A stretch of DNA of 64,000 nucleotides from Enhydrobacter sp. (GCF_030246845.1 NZ_CP126889.1:3777001-3841000); one strand, 5' to 3'; positions 53,444 through 63,079 are shown, counted from the stretch's first letter. The notes: generated from the sequence alone by a model not told the origin. Numbers and translations are program-made.

Positions 53444-54217
53444 ATGCTTGGTTCGGTAGGAATACCAGTGGCTGGCGTAGTCGACGCCCTGGCCCTGAAA
53501 TTCAGGAACTTGGGAATGGATCGCGAAGAGGAGCTGCAAACCCTACTGCTGCTCGTCAAGGTCAAAGGACACGTCAGGCGTGGCGAAGACATTATCAAGC
53601 TGGGCAATTCGCCGAGCTATTCGACGGTTCTGCTGAAAGGCCTAGCCTGCCGCTACAAGTTGACCGAGAGCGGCCGTCGCCAGATCTTCACTTTCCAGTA
53701 CCCCGGCGATTTTTGTGACTTCGATCGCTATATCCTGCCGGGACAGGACTACGCGGTGGCGGCGCTGACCGACTGCTCGATCGGCGTGCTTCTTCACGAG
53801 GATATTGAGCGGGTTACCGCTCTCTATCCAGGGCTCGGGCTCGCTCTGTGGCGCAGCACGATGGTAGAGGCAAGCATCTTCCAAGAAAGACTGTTGAATG
53901 TGAGGTCGCGACCTGCGCTTCCGCGTATCGCCCACCTCCTGTGTGAACTGATGGTTCGGCTCGATGCGATCGGCATCGACGGCACCATCATCCCGATGAC
54001 CCAGGTCGATCTGGCCGACGCCGCCAGCCTTTCGCCGGTCCATATGAACCGCATGATCCAGGATCTGCGCAAGCGCGGCACTCTCTCGAATAGTACGCGC
54101 GCGATCGAGGTTGCTCACAGAAACCAGCTGATGGATATCGGCGAGTTCGACGGACGCTACCTCAATATTCCGCAACTACGGTCACCGAGTATGCATCCGC
54201 TGAGGGTCGTGGTTTAG
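53444..54217 (+). CDS. Crp/Fnr family transcriptional regulator
   Basis: 257 aa. The cNMP-binding beta-roll has the order seen in the family: RRGEDIIKLGNSPSYSTVLL, GRRQIFTFQYPGDFCD and then LTDCSIGVL. HTH_Crp_2 domain: MTQVDLADAASLSPVHMNR. There is no N-terminal Cys set, so no Fnr iron-sulfur centre is apparent. Start at 53444 or GTG at 53438. It is one of three intact Crp/Fnr genes in 9 kb. Confidence 0.88.
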   Translation: MLGSVGIPVAGVVDALALKFRNLGMDREEELQTLLLLVKVKGHVRRGEDIIKLGNSPSYSTVLLKGLACRYKLTESGRRQIFTFQYPGDFCDFDRYILPGQDYAVAALTDCSIGVLLHEDIERVTALYPGLGLALWRSTMVEASIFQERLLNVRSRPALPRIAHLLCELMVRLDAIGIDGTIIPMTQVDLADAASLSPVHMNRMIQDLRKRGTLSNSTRAIEVAHRNQLMDIGEFDGRYLNIPQLRSPSMHPLRVVV

Positions 54218-54266
54218 TGGCGACGGGCATTGTTGCGGGACGGGTAACGGAGCATGGTGAGTCATC

Positions 54267-54884
54267 ATGGGTGTTCCTACCGCCATCTGGCTGACGTACC
54301 GCGAGGCAGCAGAACGATTGAAGGTCACGCCGGCTACAGTGGCTGACACGGCACGTCGCATGAAGTGGCCGAGCCGCCCTCGGAACGATGACACATCCGA
54401 AGTCGAGGTGCCCGGTGAAGTCCTGGCGGAGGCCCCCGAGACGGCGGTTCCAGCCGTGGCAATTGACGCCGTCGCGCTCGAGGCGGCGATCAAAGCGGCC
54501 GTGCAGCCTCTGCAGGCCATCATCGACGCCCTGCTCGAGAATGCGCGCGCGAGCCGCGCGGCAGTTGAAGCCCTGATCCTCGAACGGAACGCCGCCCGGG
54601 CCGACGCGGCCGAGCTGCAGGAGAACACGACCGTCAACGAGCAGAAGATCGCCGATTTGAAGCCGGCCCTCGAGCGGGAAGTGCGAGACCGCCGAAGCCT
54701 TCAGACGCAAGCCGACCTGTCGCGCCAGGCGCACCATGCAGCCAGCGAAAGAGCGGCCAGAGCGAGTGCGTCGAGCTTCAAGGAAGAGCTCCGTCGCGAG
54801 GATGTCGAAGCCGAAATCGCCCAGCTGAGGCGTGAGATCGAAACGTTGAAGGCCCGCAAGCGCCGTTGGTGGAGGCCGGGCTGA
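54267..54884 (+). CDS. HTH plus coiled-coil DNA-binding-like protein
   Basis: 205 aa. N-terminal helix-turn-helix AIWLTYREAAERLKVTPATV with DTARRMKWPSRP, then a linker and a long coiled coil from about residue 70 to 200 (ALEAAIKAAVQPLQAIIDAL; DVEAEIAQLRREIETLK) ending in a basic tail RKRRWWRPG. The form is like KfrA/plasmid partition or mobilisation accessory proteins, but no family is certain. Follows the Crp/Fnr gene by 50 nt. Confidence 0.7.
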   Translation: MGVPTAIWLTYREAAERLKVTPATVADTARRMKWPSRPRNDDTSEVEVPGEVLAEAPETAVPAVAIDAVALEAAIKAAVQPLQAIIDALLENARASRAAVEALILERNAARADAAELQENTTVNEQKIADLKPALEREVRDRRSLQTQADLSRQAHHAASERAARASASSFKEELRREDVEAEIAQLRREIETLKARKRRWWRPG

Positions 54885-55057
54885 GCCTGACGGAGAGCGC
54901 TTTCGGCGATCTCGGCCTTGATGACGCCGTGTTTCCGACGGCATGCGCGAACCTGCTATTATTTACACCGGGGACGATCGGGTGGCCGTGCAAGCGACCC
55001 CGGGAAGGTGGACGCGGATTGCGCCGCCCTTTCGTACATCACCACGGAGACGTCGCC

Positions 55058-55894
55058 ATGGCGGTTCGAAGCCTCGGCAAGAAGCGTGGAGCTTTCTGGT
55101 CCATTGAGGATATTCCGTACCACGCGCTGGCGTCCCGCTCGGGCAGCCTCGACCAGCGGCTCTTCTATCTCGTTGCTTCCGCATCCTTCATCGAAATCAC
55201 GTCGACGCTCTATACGCGCAACCTGGTTGACTACTTCCGACACGACAGCGAGGTCGTCGACTGGCTGGAGCGGGAGTGGGAGAGCGAGGAGCTGCGGCAT
55301 GGCGCGGCGTTGAAGCGCTACGTCCAGACGGCATGGCCCGATTTCGGGTGGGATGAGGCTTATCGGACCTTTCTCGCCCTGTACAAGCCGCTTTGCACCA
55401 TCGAGCAACTCGCAGGCACACGGGCCCTCGAGATGGCGGCCCGCTGTGTCGTGGAGACCGGCACTGCCGCGTTCTACCGCATGTTGTCGGAGTCGTGCGA
55501 GGAGCCGGTGCTGAGCCGGCTGGCTGCCCAGATCAGCGCCGATGAGGTTCGTCACTACAAGCACTTCTACCGCTACTTCCTGCGCTACCGGGCGCTCGAA
55601 CGCCCGGGCCGCGCCGCCGTGCTGCGCACTCTCTGGGGCCGACTGGCCGCCGTTGAAGCGGAGGACGCTTTCTGTGCCTACAAGGCCGTGTTCATTGCCT
55701 GCCATCCCGACTGCGTCTTCCAGCACAGCGATTACGATGCCTGGCGCGATGACGTCCTGCAGCTCTTGAGACATCACCTGCCTCACGAAATGGCAGTCAA
55801 GATGCTGCTGAAGCCGCTCGACCTGCAGGCATGGATAGGACGCGCGATGGTGCCGGTTGTTGCCAGGGCATCACGCCGCTTCCGGGTGCGATAA
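55058..55894 (+). CDS. Ferritin-like diiron-domain protein
   Basis: 278 aa, all-helical. Two E-x-x-H motifs are visible: SEELRHGAAL (near residue 80) and SADEVRHYKHF (near 165). Acidic residues in FIEITSTLYTRN and AARCVVETGTAAFYRML can complete the diiron site, as in ferritin-like/rubrerythrin-like oxidases. Substrate unknown; fatty acid or peroxide oxidation are both possible. ATG at 55058 has GGAG 8 nt upstream; the longer frame to 54866 is poor. Convergent with the permease. Confidence 0.75.
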   Translation: MAVRSLGKKRGAFWSIEDIPYHALASRSGSLDQRLFYLVASASFIEITSTLYTRNLVDYFRHDSEVVDWLEREWESEELRHGAALKRYVQTAWPDFGWDEAYRTFLALYKPLCTIEQLAGTRALEMAARCVVETGTAAFYRMLSESCEEPVLSRLAAQISADEVRHYKHFYRYFLRYRALERPGRAAVLRTLWGRLAAVEAEDAFCAYKAVFIACHPDCVFQHSDYDAWRDDVLQLLRHHLPHEMAVKMLLKPLDLQAWIGRAMVPVVARASRRFRVR

Positions 55895-55912
55895 GCTTTA
55901 CGCCGGTCGCTG

Positions 55913-57697
55913 CTATTGCAATGGCCAGGTGAAGAGAATGAGCGGGGTCCCGATTGCGACGACGATGCACGACAGTGGCAGTCCGAGGCGCCAATAGTCA
56001 CCGAAGCGATATCCGCCGGGACCCATGACCAGCATGTTGTTCTGGTGGCCGATGGGCGTCAGGAAGTCGCACGAAGCTCCAAGCGCAACCGCCATCAGAA
56101 ATGCGTCCGGCATGAAGCCCAGATTGCGCGCCAGAATCGCGGCGATAGGTCCCATGACGACCACGGCAGGCGCATGGTGCAGGAACGGCGTTACGAGCAT
56201 TGAGGTAAGCAGAACCAAGGCGACGGCGAGTCCTCCGGGCAAGTGTGCCGCGACGATCGTTAACCCATTCCCAACAAGGCCAGCCGCCCCGGTCGCCTGC
56301 AGAGATTCACCGACTGGGATGAGCGCGCCAAGCATCACGACGATTGGCCAATCGATTGCGTCGTAGGCTTCCTTCGGGGTCAGCAGCCGAAGGAGGACAA
56401 CGAGCACGGCGGCGATGAAAAAGGCCACCTCAACCGGCAAAAGCTTTAGTGCCACCAGTGCCATGGCGGCGAGAAGGATCGCCAACGGCAAGAGTCGTGG
56501 CCGCTTCCGCCCTATGGTCAGATAGCGTTCTGCCAGCGGCAAGCATCCGAGCTGGACTATCGCTTCGGGCAAGGTCTTGGCGTATCCTTGCATGAGCACT
56601 ACATCTCCGATCTGAAACCTGGTTCGGGCCAGCCGGGTCGTGAGCCGTCGCGCCCCTCGACTGATAGACAGCAAGTTGGTTTGGAAGCGCCGTCTCAAGT
56701 GGAGGTCGAATGACGTTTGACCGACCATTGGTGATTCGGCCATGACGACGGCCTCCACGGTCTCCAGCTCCTCCTCCTTGGCCAGAAGCAACGACCTGCC
56801 GGCTGCGCCGACGAGCTCGAGTTGACCTTGATCAAGAAAAGGCTTGAGTACAGCCGGGTCGGCTTGAAGAACCAGCACGTCATGCTCGAACAGCGTCCAG
56901 TCGCCGCTTGGGATGTAGCGCCGGTTGCCTTCGCGGATGATCGCCGTAATCGCAACGCCGCCGTCCCCAAACTCTTCAACATCTTGAACAGTTTTGCCGG
57001 CGAATGATGAGGTATTTGGAATCCTAGCTTCGCTCAAATAATCCTCTATCTCGAACCGCTTTACGACTGCGCATTCGGCCGTGCGGCCCTTCGGGATCAA
57101 TCGCCAGCCGAGGGCGAGAAACACGACCGCAAGAACTGTGAGCGGTAGGCCAACTGGCGCAAAATCGAAGAAAGCAAAGGGATGGCCTTCGAAGTCTTGA
57201 CGAACAACGGAGATCAGCAGATTCGGCGACGTCCCTATTTGAGTGATGGTACCACCGATGAGCGAACCGAACGCGAGCGGCATGAGGTAAGCCGACGGAG
57301 ATCGTTCAGCGCGCTCTGCAGTCTGAACCGCGATAGGCATGAAGATACCGAGGGTGCCCACGTTCTTCATGAAGGCGGAGAGGATTGCAACGCACGCGGT
57401 CAGTGCTCCAATCTGGGCTGACGTAGAATGAAGTCGGCGCAGTGACCCCCTTATCGCGAGTTCAATGACGCCGGAAATCGCGATGGCGCGGCTCAGGACG
57501 AGCACCGATGCAATGATGATGATGACTGGATTGGCAAAGCCGATAAAGGCCTTATCAGCAGGCACAACGCCGGTCAGCAAAGCCGATGCGAGCGCGACGA
57601 GTGCCACGATGTCATGCCGCAGGCCACCCCAGACGAAAAGGCCGAGCATCGAGACGACAATCAAGAAAGCTTCGCTCTGATGGAGCGTCATTGGCAT
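55913..57697 (-). CDS. SLC13 family permease with two TrkA-C domains
   Basis: 594 aa. Five to six N-terminal TM helices (GGLRHDIVALVALASALLTG; FMKNVGTLGIFMPIA), then two cytoplasmic TrkA_C domains (TSSFAGKTVQDVEEFGDGGV and SFDLHLRRRFQTNLLSISRG). A second TM half ends with SCDFLTPIGHQNNMLVMGPGG. Typical of divalent-anion:Na+ symporter-like proteins with TrkA domains, often sulfate or similar anions. The start overlaps the upstream TPR gene by 10 nt. Confidence 0.9.
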   Translation of the reverse strand: MPMTLHQSEAFLIVVSMLGLFVWGGLRHDIVALVALASALLTGVVPADKAFIGFANPVIIIIASVLVLSRAIAISGVIELAIRGSLRRLHSTSAQIGALTACVAILSAFMKNVGTLGIFMPIAVQTAERAERSPSAYLMPLAFGSLIGGTITQIGTSPNLLISVVRQDFEGHPFAFFDFAPVGLPLTVLAVVFLALGWRLIPKGRTAECAVVKRFEIEDYLSEARIPNTSSFAGKTVQDVEEFGDGGVAITAIIREGNRRYIPSGDWTLFEHDVLVLQADPAVLKPFLDQGQLELVGAAGRSLLLAKEEELETVEAVVMAESPMVGQTSFDLHLRRRFQTNLLSISRGARRLTTRLARTRFQIGDVVLMQGYAKTLPEAIVQLGCLPLAERYLTIGRKRPRLLPLAILLAAMALVALKLLPVEVAFFIAAVLVVLLRLLTPKEAYDAIDWPIVVMLGALIPVGESLQATGAAGLVGNGLTIVAAHLPGGLAVALVLLTSMLVTPFLHHAPAVVVMGPIAAILARNLGFMPDAFLMAVALGASCDFLTPIGHQNNMLVMGPGGYRFGDYWRLGLPLSCIVVAIGTPLILFTWPLQ

Positions 57698-58464
57698 AAC
57701 TTCTCAGTCAAAACGGGTCGGGGGTGTCCTCGCCGGGGTCGTCGTTTTATTTTATTGCACTCCAAGCTTGCCATCCCGTCTGCGATATCTGCCCGTATCG
57801 CCCTGGCGGCTGCGATGTCGGCATCTCCGCCTGACGAATCGCCTTTTATGCGCTTGGCCATTCCCCGGCCAAAGAGCGAATAGGGGTCGCCTGGGTTTGC
57901 CCGCAGTTCCGCGTCGTAGTCGGCGATCGCTGCCTCGTAACGCTTCATCTTGAAGTATATAAAGCCGCGGGAAGCCAATGTGTTGGCATCGCCCGGCCTG
58001 AGGCGAAGGGACTCATTGCCGTCCGCCAGTCCCTGCTCGAGCTGGCCCATCAGCGCCTTCGCAAAACACCGGTTGTTGAGAGCCATGGCACTCTTGGGCG
58101 TGAGTCTCAGGGTCTGGTCGTAGTCCTGGATCGCCCGCTCATATTGCCCCATGGCCCGGTAGGAGGTGCCCCGATTATTGAAAGCATCGGCATCCTTGGG
58201 GTTGATCGCGATCACATGATCGTAGTCCTCTATCGCGCGATCATACTGACCCTTGTCGTCAAACGCGTTCCCTCGGTTCTTGAACGCCGCAGCCAGGTCC
58301 TTTCCGCCGACGTGTCCGCCGGCAATGAGGGCGGAACAAGCCTCGATCGTCTGGTCTGGACTGCTGTTCCCGAAACATTTTTTGCTGAATTCCTCGTAAC
58401 CTTGCGCAAGCGCTGGCACCCCAATCGCGGCAGACAGCACCCCGGCCAGGATCGAGCGCGTCAT
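57688..58464 (-). CDS. Exported TPR-repeat protein
   Basis: 258 aa. Signal peptide MTRSILAGVLSAAIGVPALA. Then Cys pair KCFGNSS...IEACSALI, and at least four TPRs with KNRGNAFDDKGQYDRAIEDY, NNRGTSYRAMGQYERAIQDY and SRGFIYFKMKRYEAAIADYD. Periplasmic scaffold; partners unknown. ATG at 58464 is preferred over 58530. Overlaps the permease gene by 10 nt, so the two are cotranscribed. Confidence 0.82.
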   Translation of the reverse strand: MTRSILAGVLSAAIGVPALAQGYEEFSKKCFGNSSPDQTIEACSALIAGGHVGGKDLAAAFKNRGNAFDDKGQYDRAIEDYDHVIAINPKDADAFNNRGTSYRAMGQYERAIQDYDQTLRLTPKSAMALNNRCFAKALMGQLEQGLADGNESLRLRPGDANTLASRGFIYFKMKRYEAAIADYDAELRANPGDPYSLFGRGMAKRIKGDSSGGDADIAAARAIRADIADGMASLECNKIKRRPRRGHPRPVLTEKLCQ

Positions 58465-58716
58465 GTAAGCCTCCGACGCTTCCTCTGCGTTCGCGAGAGA
58501 GCCGCCCACTTGCGAGATCTTGAACCACAACCATATGAGCCGCGGGTCGTTCTCGCGCCTGAATCATATTAACATGCTCTTGGCCGCGCGCGCATTGACC
58601 TCTCACCCGACGCTGCAGGGGACGGCGGAGCCAGGGCCGTCCGACCCGAGCGTCCGGCCTTGGCGATGGTGTATGCTGTTGCCGCCGCCGATGGACCGGC
58701 GCTGCCCAGCAGTCGA

Positions 58717-59079
58717 TCAGGTCTTGGGAACCGGCGGAGGCGCCAGAAGCTCGGCGCAGGCCCGCGCGACATCGGTGTCGGTCGTCTTGCTGCCGGGCAT
58801 GAGAGCGAAGCCGCTCTTCTTGACGGCGCTGCCGCGCTCCCATGTGCTTGCCTTGGCGAGATCGGCAATCTTGGCCGAGGCGTCGTCCTGGGCCCGGAAC
58901 CGCTCGGCGCAGACCGGCGCCAACGCCGTCACGACGGCGTCATGCGCAGCCATTGCCGTATCCTTGCGGGCGGTACTGCCCGTCACCCAGCCACCCCAAC
59001 CGAAGCCGACGATCGCGCAAGCTATGGCGCCGCCGATGAAGCCCCACACCAGGGGTTTGGTATACGTTGGAAATTGCAT
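58717..59079 (-). CDS. Membrane-anchored hypothetical protein
   Basis: 120 aa. One N-terminal TM helix (VWGFIGGAIACAIVGFGWGG), then a periplasmic part with two Cys (APVCAERF, ARACAEL). ATG at 59079 has AAAGGA 8 nt upstream. No recognised family; Cys pair suggests a disulfide. Confidence 0.6.
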   Translation of the reverse strand: MQFPTYTKPLVWGFIGGAIACAIVGFGWGGWVTGSTARKDTAMAAHDAVVTALAPVCAERFRAQDDASAKIADLAKASTWERGSAVKKSGFALMPGSKTTDTDVARACAELLAPPPVPKT

Positions 59080-59425
59080 GGCGAATCCTTTCATGGCCGG
59101 GATGCGGCCGTCCGGTCGGTGCACGCGCGATCGCGTGGCCGACGATCAGCAGAAAGCATAAAGATGGAAGGCGAACGCGTAGTATGCGCCAATCGCGAAT
59201 GGGAGGGCCGGGATCGCGCATGGGCGGCGTCGGTCAGCGAGCGGGCAGCGGACCCACAACGATAGTCCATGGCAGCCGACTCGATCGTGTTGTCCTTTCG
59301 ACCAATGACAGGCGTCCGTAAAGCAACTGGGACTTCCGGTCGAGAATACCAATCACGTCTGTGTGCTCAGTTCGCGGTTCCGCGACTTCGCCGGATGCGT
59401 ACGAACGCGCTGACGATCTTTCGGA
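59080..59425. other. Gene-free gap
   Basis: About 350 nt. Only overlapping short frames of poor protein character; nothing recognised. Confidence 0.5.
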
Positions 59426-59596
59426 TCAGGCGGCGTTGAGATGCAAGCCGCCAAAAAGCCAGAGTACAACGAGGACAATCAGAATGAGGCCGAACACGCC
59501 ACCCAGCCCGCGTCCTCCGTAACGATTGTAGCCATAGTAGCCGCCACCGCCGCCAAGCAGCAGGATCAAGATGATGATGATCAGGATTGCGCTCAT
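59426..59596 (-). CDS. Small Gly-rich two-helix membrane protein (DUF3309-like)
   Basis: 56 aa: MSAILIIIILILLLGGGGGY, then YGYNRYGGRGLGGVFG and a second hydrophobic helix ending GGLHLNAA. The hydrophobic-Gly/Tyr-hydrophobic layout is like DUF3309. GAGG lies 5 nt before the ATG. Below usual length cut-offs. Confidence 0.65.
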   Translation of the reverse strand: MSAILIIIILILLLGGGGGYYGYNRYGGRGLGGVFGLILIVLVVLWLFGGLHLNAA

Positions 59597-59690
59597 TGCC
59601 ACCTCGGCTTGTGCGAGGCGTCAGACTAGGCGTTGGGACGACGGAAGTCCGTCCGCTTTTGAACACGGCAAGACCGCCGGCAGGTTCTTT

Positions 59691-60353
59691 TCAGGTCTCG
59701 TCGCGCAACACGACGCTCAGCAGGGAGCTGTGGATCTGCAGGTGGCCGTTGTAGGAGATGAACCCCAACTTCCGGAACTTGTTCATGAAATGACTGACCC
59801 GCGGGCGGGTCGTGCCGATGATCTCGGCCAGCATCTCCTGGTTGATCGGTGTGGTGATCGGCTGCGGCCCGCCTTCCTTGCCGAAATTTGCGAGAAGGAG
59901 AAGCGTTCGCGCCAGCCGCTTCTCGCTCGAATTGAAGAGCTGGTCGATCAGGTCTTCCTCGACGCGGCTATTGCGGATCAAGAGATGGGCCGTGAAGAGT
60001 TCTCCGAACGTCGCCTCTTCGTGGAGAACGCGGATCATCTCGGCCTTGTCCACCCGCATCACCTTGCTTTCGGCCATTGCCGTGGCGGTCGCGAGGCGCA
60101 GAGGCTGACCGATCAAGCAACCCTCGCCGAAGAACTCTCCCGGCCCCAGGATCGCGATCACCGCCTCCTTGCCCTGCTTGGACGCAACCGTGATCTTGAT
60201 CTTGCCTGTCTGGATGTAGAAGACGGCGTCCGCCGGCCTTTCCTGGAGGTAGACGACATCGTCCTTGCGATAGTCGGACACCGAGCGACCGTGATTGACG
60301 GTGGCGAGAAATGCCTTCGCGTCGAAGGTGGAGGATGTTGCTTTCTTTGCCAT
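59691..60353 (-). CDS. Crp/Fnr family transcriptional regulator
   Basis: 220 aa. cNMP-binding fold: YRKDDVVYLQERPADAVFYI, then GKIKITVASKQGKEAVIAIL, with GEFFGEGCLIGQPLRLAT as the phosphate-cassette-like turn (GEG). Long C helix, then the HTH_Crp_2 part NQEMLAEIIGTTRPRVSHFM. ATG at 60353 is used; GTG at 60383 adds 10 residues. Decayed copy at 52208. Confidence 0.9.
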   Translation of the reverse strand: MAKKATSSTFDAKAFLATVNHGRSVSDYRKDDVVYLQERPADAVFYIQTGKIKITVASKQGKEAVIAILGPGEFFGEGCLIGQPLRLATATAMAESKVMRVDKAEMIRVLHEEATFGELFTAHLLIRNSRVEEDLIDQLFNSSEKRLARTLLLLANFGKEGGPQPITTPINQEMLAEIIGTTRPRVSHFMNKFRKLGFISYNGHLQIHSSLLSVVLRDET

Positions 60354-60392
60354 GATCGCGCGCCCTCCTGACCGCAGAAGCACTCAGGCACA

Positions 60393-61066
60393 TTATAGGC
60401 TTTTGCTCTCGAGCTTGCTCATGAAATGCCCTTTATCGCGAAACCTCGGCAGGATTTCGACTATGCGTCGAAGGAAGGTGTCTCCCGACACCATCAGGAA
60501 ATAGAGCACCAGGCAGTTGTAAGCAGACCATCGAGGATGGCGCGCGTTCCCGAGAACAGTGCGCCCGTCAGGGCGGGATCCTGGCGAACCGCGATGGCAG
60601 GGCCCTCTGCCCCGGAGCGTCCATGGCTTCCTCGGCCTGTTGGATGACTCATTGCAACGCGTGGATTGGCTCGCTTAGGACCACCAGATGGGCTTCAAGG
60701 CGCGGAATGCCCTCTGGCAATCTTTTGGCCCAAGTTGCAGCGAACCCCGATAAGGCCGCCACCAGACCCACAAGCCATCCGATAACCAGCAGGATCGGCA
60801 AGAGCGCCCCAATGGCGCGAGTGATGTGCATACGCTCAAGGACACGCACAGCAGGCTGTAGAACGAGCTTCAATACGAAGGCCAACACAACGGGAGGATG
60901 ATCGAACTTGCAACATAAGTCGCCGCCAACACGCCCAGGGCGAAAAGACCGCCGAGGAAGAATGTCTGCGGATTGGACGGCAGCGGCATCTCGACCGGGT
61001 CGTCGATCTCTGCTGACGCTGCATCCGGTTCTGGAGCGGGCGGTGAGGCGGCCGATAGCTCGGCGA
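60393..61066 (-). pseudogene. Decayed AI-2E family transporter (PerM-like)
   Basis: Read across frames on the minus strand: DDPVEMPLPSNPQTFFLGGL, then a frameshift into PVVLAFVLKLVLQPAVRVLE, ALLPILLVIGWLVGLVAALS and LVVLSEPIHALQ-stop-VIQQAEEAMDAPG. Next is a frameshift into LVLYFLMVSGDTFLRRIVEI. Sequence ends early at FRDK. These follow the N-terminal half of AI-2E transporters in order. The C half is missing. Confidence 0.8.
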
Positions 61067-61221
61067 ACGATCACCGTCCGTGACTGCGTCACCCGCCTCC
61101 GACTAAAAAACGCGAACGCGCAGAGGTTGGTCAATTCTATACAGACTCACACTCGCAAGCGGGTTCATCCTCTCGGATCAAGTCCGGCTGTGACGCAGCC
61201 TGGCATATCCACAACACGGCT

Positions 61222-61980
61222 ATGTCCAGAAACCAAACAATCAGCGCGCGAGGCAATCGACTGCTCGGCGCAATGCAGGTTGCCAGCCTCGGGCGGATCG
61301 ATCTTCACCTCGAGCCTGTCAAGCTCAAGCTCGGTGCCGTCGTCTGCGAGGCTGGCGGCCTTCTACGCCATGCCTATTTCCCACAGGGCACCGTCCTTTC
61401 GCTGTTGACGGTTTTGGAAGATGGCTCGGCAATCGAGACGGCTAATATTGGACGCGAGGGAGCATTCGGTCTCTTCGCGGCGATGTATAGCCGCGTCTCG
61501 TTCAATCGATGTCTTGTGCAGCTCGAAGGCGGCATGGTTCGTTGCCCGATCGAATTGCTGCAGTCGGAATTCAAGCGTAGTGAGCACGTGCGCGATCTCT
61601 TCGTCAGCTATTCCGAAACGCTGCTGTCGCAGGTTCAGCAGACCGTCGCCTGCAATGCCCTGCATACAACGGAAGAGAGAATGTGCCGGTGGCTCCTCAT
61701 GATGCATGACCGGGCAGACGGCGAGGCCCTGCCATACACGCACGAGTTCCTGTCGCACATGCTGGGCGCCAATCGCAAATCCGTGACGCTTGCGGCGCAA
61801 TCGCTACAGGTGGCCGGCCTCATCAGCTATCGTCGGGGGAGGATTCGGGTGCACGATCGGGGTGGCCTCGAAAAGGCGTCGTGTGAGTGCTACGCCATCG
61901 TCAAGGAGCGATTTGATGCCTTCTTGACACCGCCCCCAACGGCCGTCCAGGGCAATACAAAGGGACGAAGCGAGAGGTGA
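61222..61980 (+). CDS. Crp/Fnr family transcriptional regulator
   Basis: 252 aa. N-terminal sensor: GRIDLHLEPVKLKLGAVVCE, HAYFPQGTVLSLLTVLEDGS, ETANIGREGAFGLFAA, and CRWLLMMHDRADG. The C-terminal HTH is YTHEFLSHMLGANRKSVTL with AGLISYRRGRIRV. It lacks Fnr cysteines; this subgroup is common in rhizobia. Start ATG 61222. Confidence 0.9.
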   Translation: MSRNQTISARGNRLLGAMQVASLGRIDLHLEPVKLKLGAVVCEAGGLLRHAYFPQGTVLSLLTVLEDGSAIETANIGREGAFGLFAAMYSRVSFNRCLVQLEGGMVRCPIELLQSEFKRSEHVRDLFVSYSETLLSQVQQTVACNALHTTEERMCRWLLMMHDRADGEALPYTHEFLSHMLGANRKSVTLAAQSLQVAGLISYRRGRIRVHDRGGLEKASCECYAIVKERFDAFLTPPPTAVQGNTKGRSER

Positions 61981-62030
61981 GAACCCGCGGGATGCTTTGA
62001 TCCCATATAACCGAGGTAGCCTGGCTCAGT

Positions 62031-62213
62031 TCAATGCCCGGTCTGGGTATCCGATCCCGACTCTCGGTGCGCCAAGCTGGTCCATACTTCGGCCATCCGG
62101 AGGAAGTGCGACTGCAAAGCGGGATTGCGAACATCGTTCGCCAGCTGCTTGCACTCTGCCGCCAAGCGTAGGCACTCCAAGTCGCGTTTTCGCGAAGATT
62201 CCGACTTTGGCAT
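62031..62213 (-). CDS. Small hypothetical protein, 60 aa (rhizobial type)
   Basis: MPKSESSRKRDLECLRLAAE, then CKQLANDVRNPALQSHFLRM and AEVWTSLAH. The LECLRLAA.C.QLA.D...PALQSHFLRMA.VWT pattern is a short conserved family that I recall from many Bradyrhizobium genomes, function unknown. Confidence 0.75.
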   Translation of the reverse strand: MPKSESSRKRDLECLRLAAECKQLANDVRNPALQSHFLRMAEVWTSLAHRESGSDTQTGH

Positions 62214-62373
62214 AGCGCACCGCGTTGAAACAGCGACGCTGATTCAAAGCACGGCCTCGCGTGTCCTGTCGGTGGCCTACACCACAAAGGAATGCGGAAA
62301 AATATCCGGCGGTAGGTCAAATGCCTCGAATGCCAATTGTGACCGTTTCGAGCGACCCGGAGTGTCGTCGCGA

Positions 62374-62796
62374 CTAAGGCGTCGTGGTGTGTGGATTGAC
62401 GATGCCGCCGTTGCTGTCGATCCGATTGCCCTGAGCGTCGTAACCGAAGCCATTTTCGTAGTGGAAGGCCTCGTCGCTAGACACTGGCTCGTCCGGCGTC
62501 AGTTTCTCCTCCCGATAGCGCCGCGCGTCGATCTCGCGCGACACGCATTGCTCGTAAAGCGACGTGCCCAGAAGTAAGCCATGGTCGGAACAGACGTTGC
62601 GTGCGTCTTCGTCCAGACGCTTCACGCAGCGGGCGAGGGCTGCGCTGCCGGCGGCAAAGCCGTAGTCGAGGCAATTACGTTCCGAGGTCGCCGGCGCGTT
62701 TGCCATGCTTGCGGGAATCGAGGTCCTGTTTGGCCCGGCGCAAGCGGCAACAATCAGCCCGGCAGACAACGCCACAAACAGGTTGGGACGGAACAT
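62374..62796 (-). CDS. Lipoprotein of unknown function
   Basis: 140 aa. Signal with lipobox IVAAC (Cys near residue 19). Mature part has three Cys (RNCLDYGF, ARCVKRLDEDARNVCSDHG). After that come EQCVSREIDARRYREEKLT and a low-complexity C-terminus with YENGFGYDAQGNRIDSNGG. Start at 62796 (GGTGA upstream) or 62808. No family recognised. Confidence 0.65.
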   Translation of the reverse strand: MFRPNLFVALSAGLIVAACAGPNRTSIPASMANAPATSERNCLDYGFAAGSAALARCVKRLDEDARNVCSDHGLLLGTSLYEQCVSREIDARRYREEKLTPDEPVSSDEAFHYENGFGYDAQGNRIDSNGGIVNPHTTTP

Positions 62797-63079
62797 GATA
62801 TTCACCATAGATTTCTTGCGCATAAGACAGCTCTGGAAACGGCCATCCAACTTGACGATGTCGAGGAGAGCTCCCTTGTGACATCGAATTCTTGCGAGTG
62901 GGCTCGTCGTAGGAGGAGCATCGGCAAGACGGGCGGACGCAGACATTAGTGACCGACGGCGGCGACCGAGTCTGTTCGCTATTGACCATGGACGCTTGCG
63001 TGGAGCGTCAGCCATCGACCCGGCGCAAGATTTCCAAGGCCGTCTGTCCGCCGCATCTACATTGATGTAGCGTTGCCGC

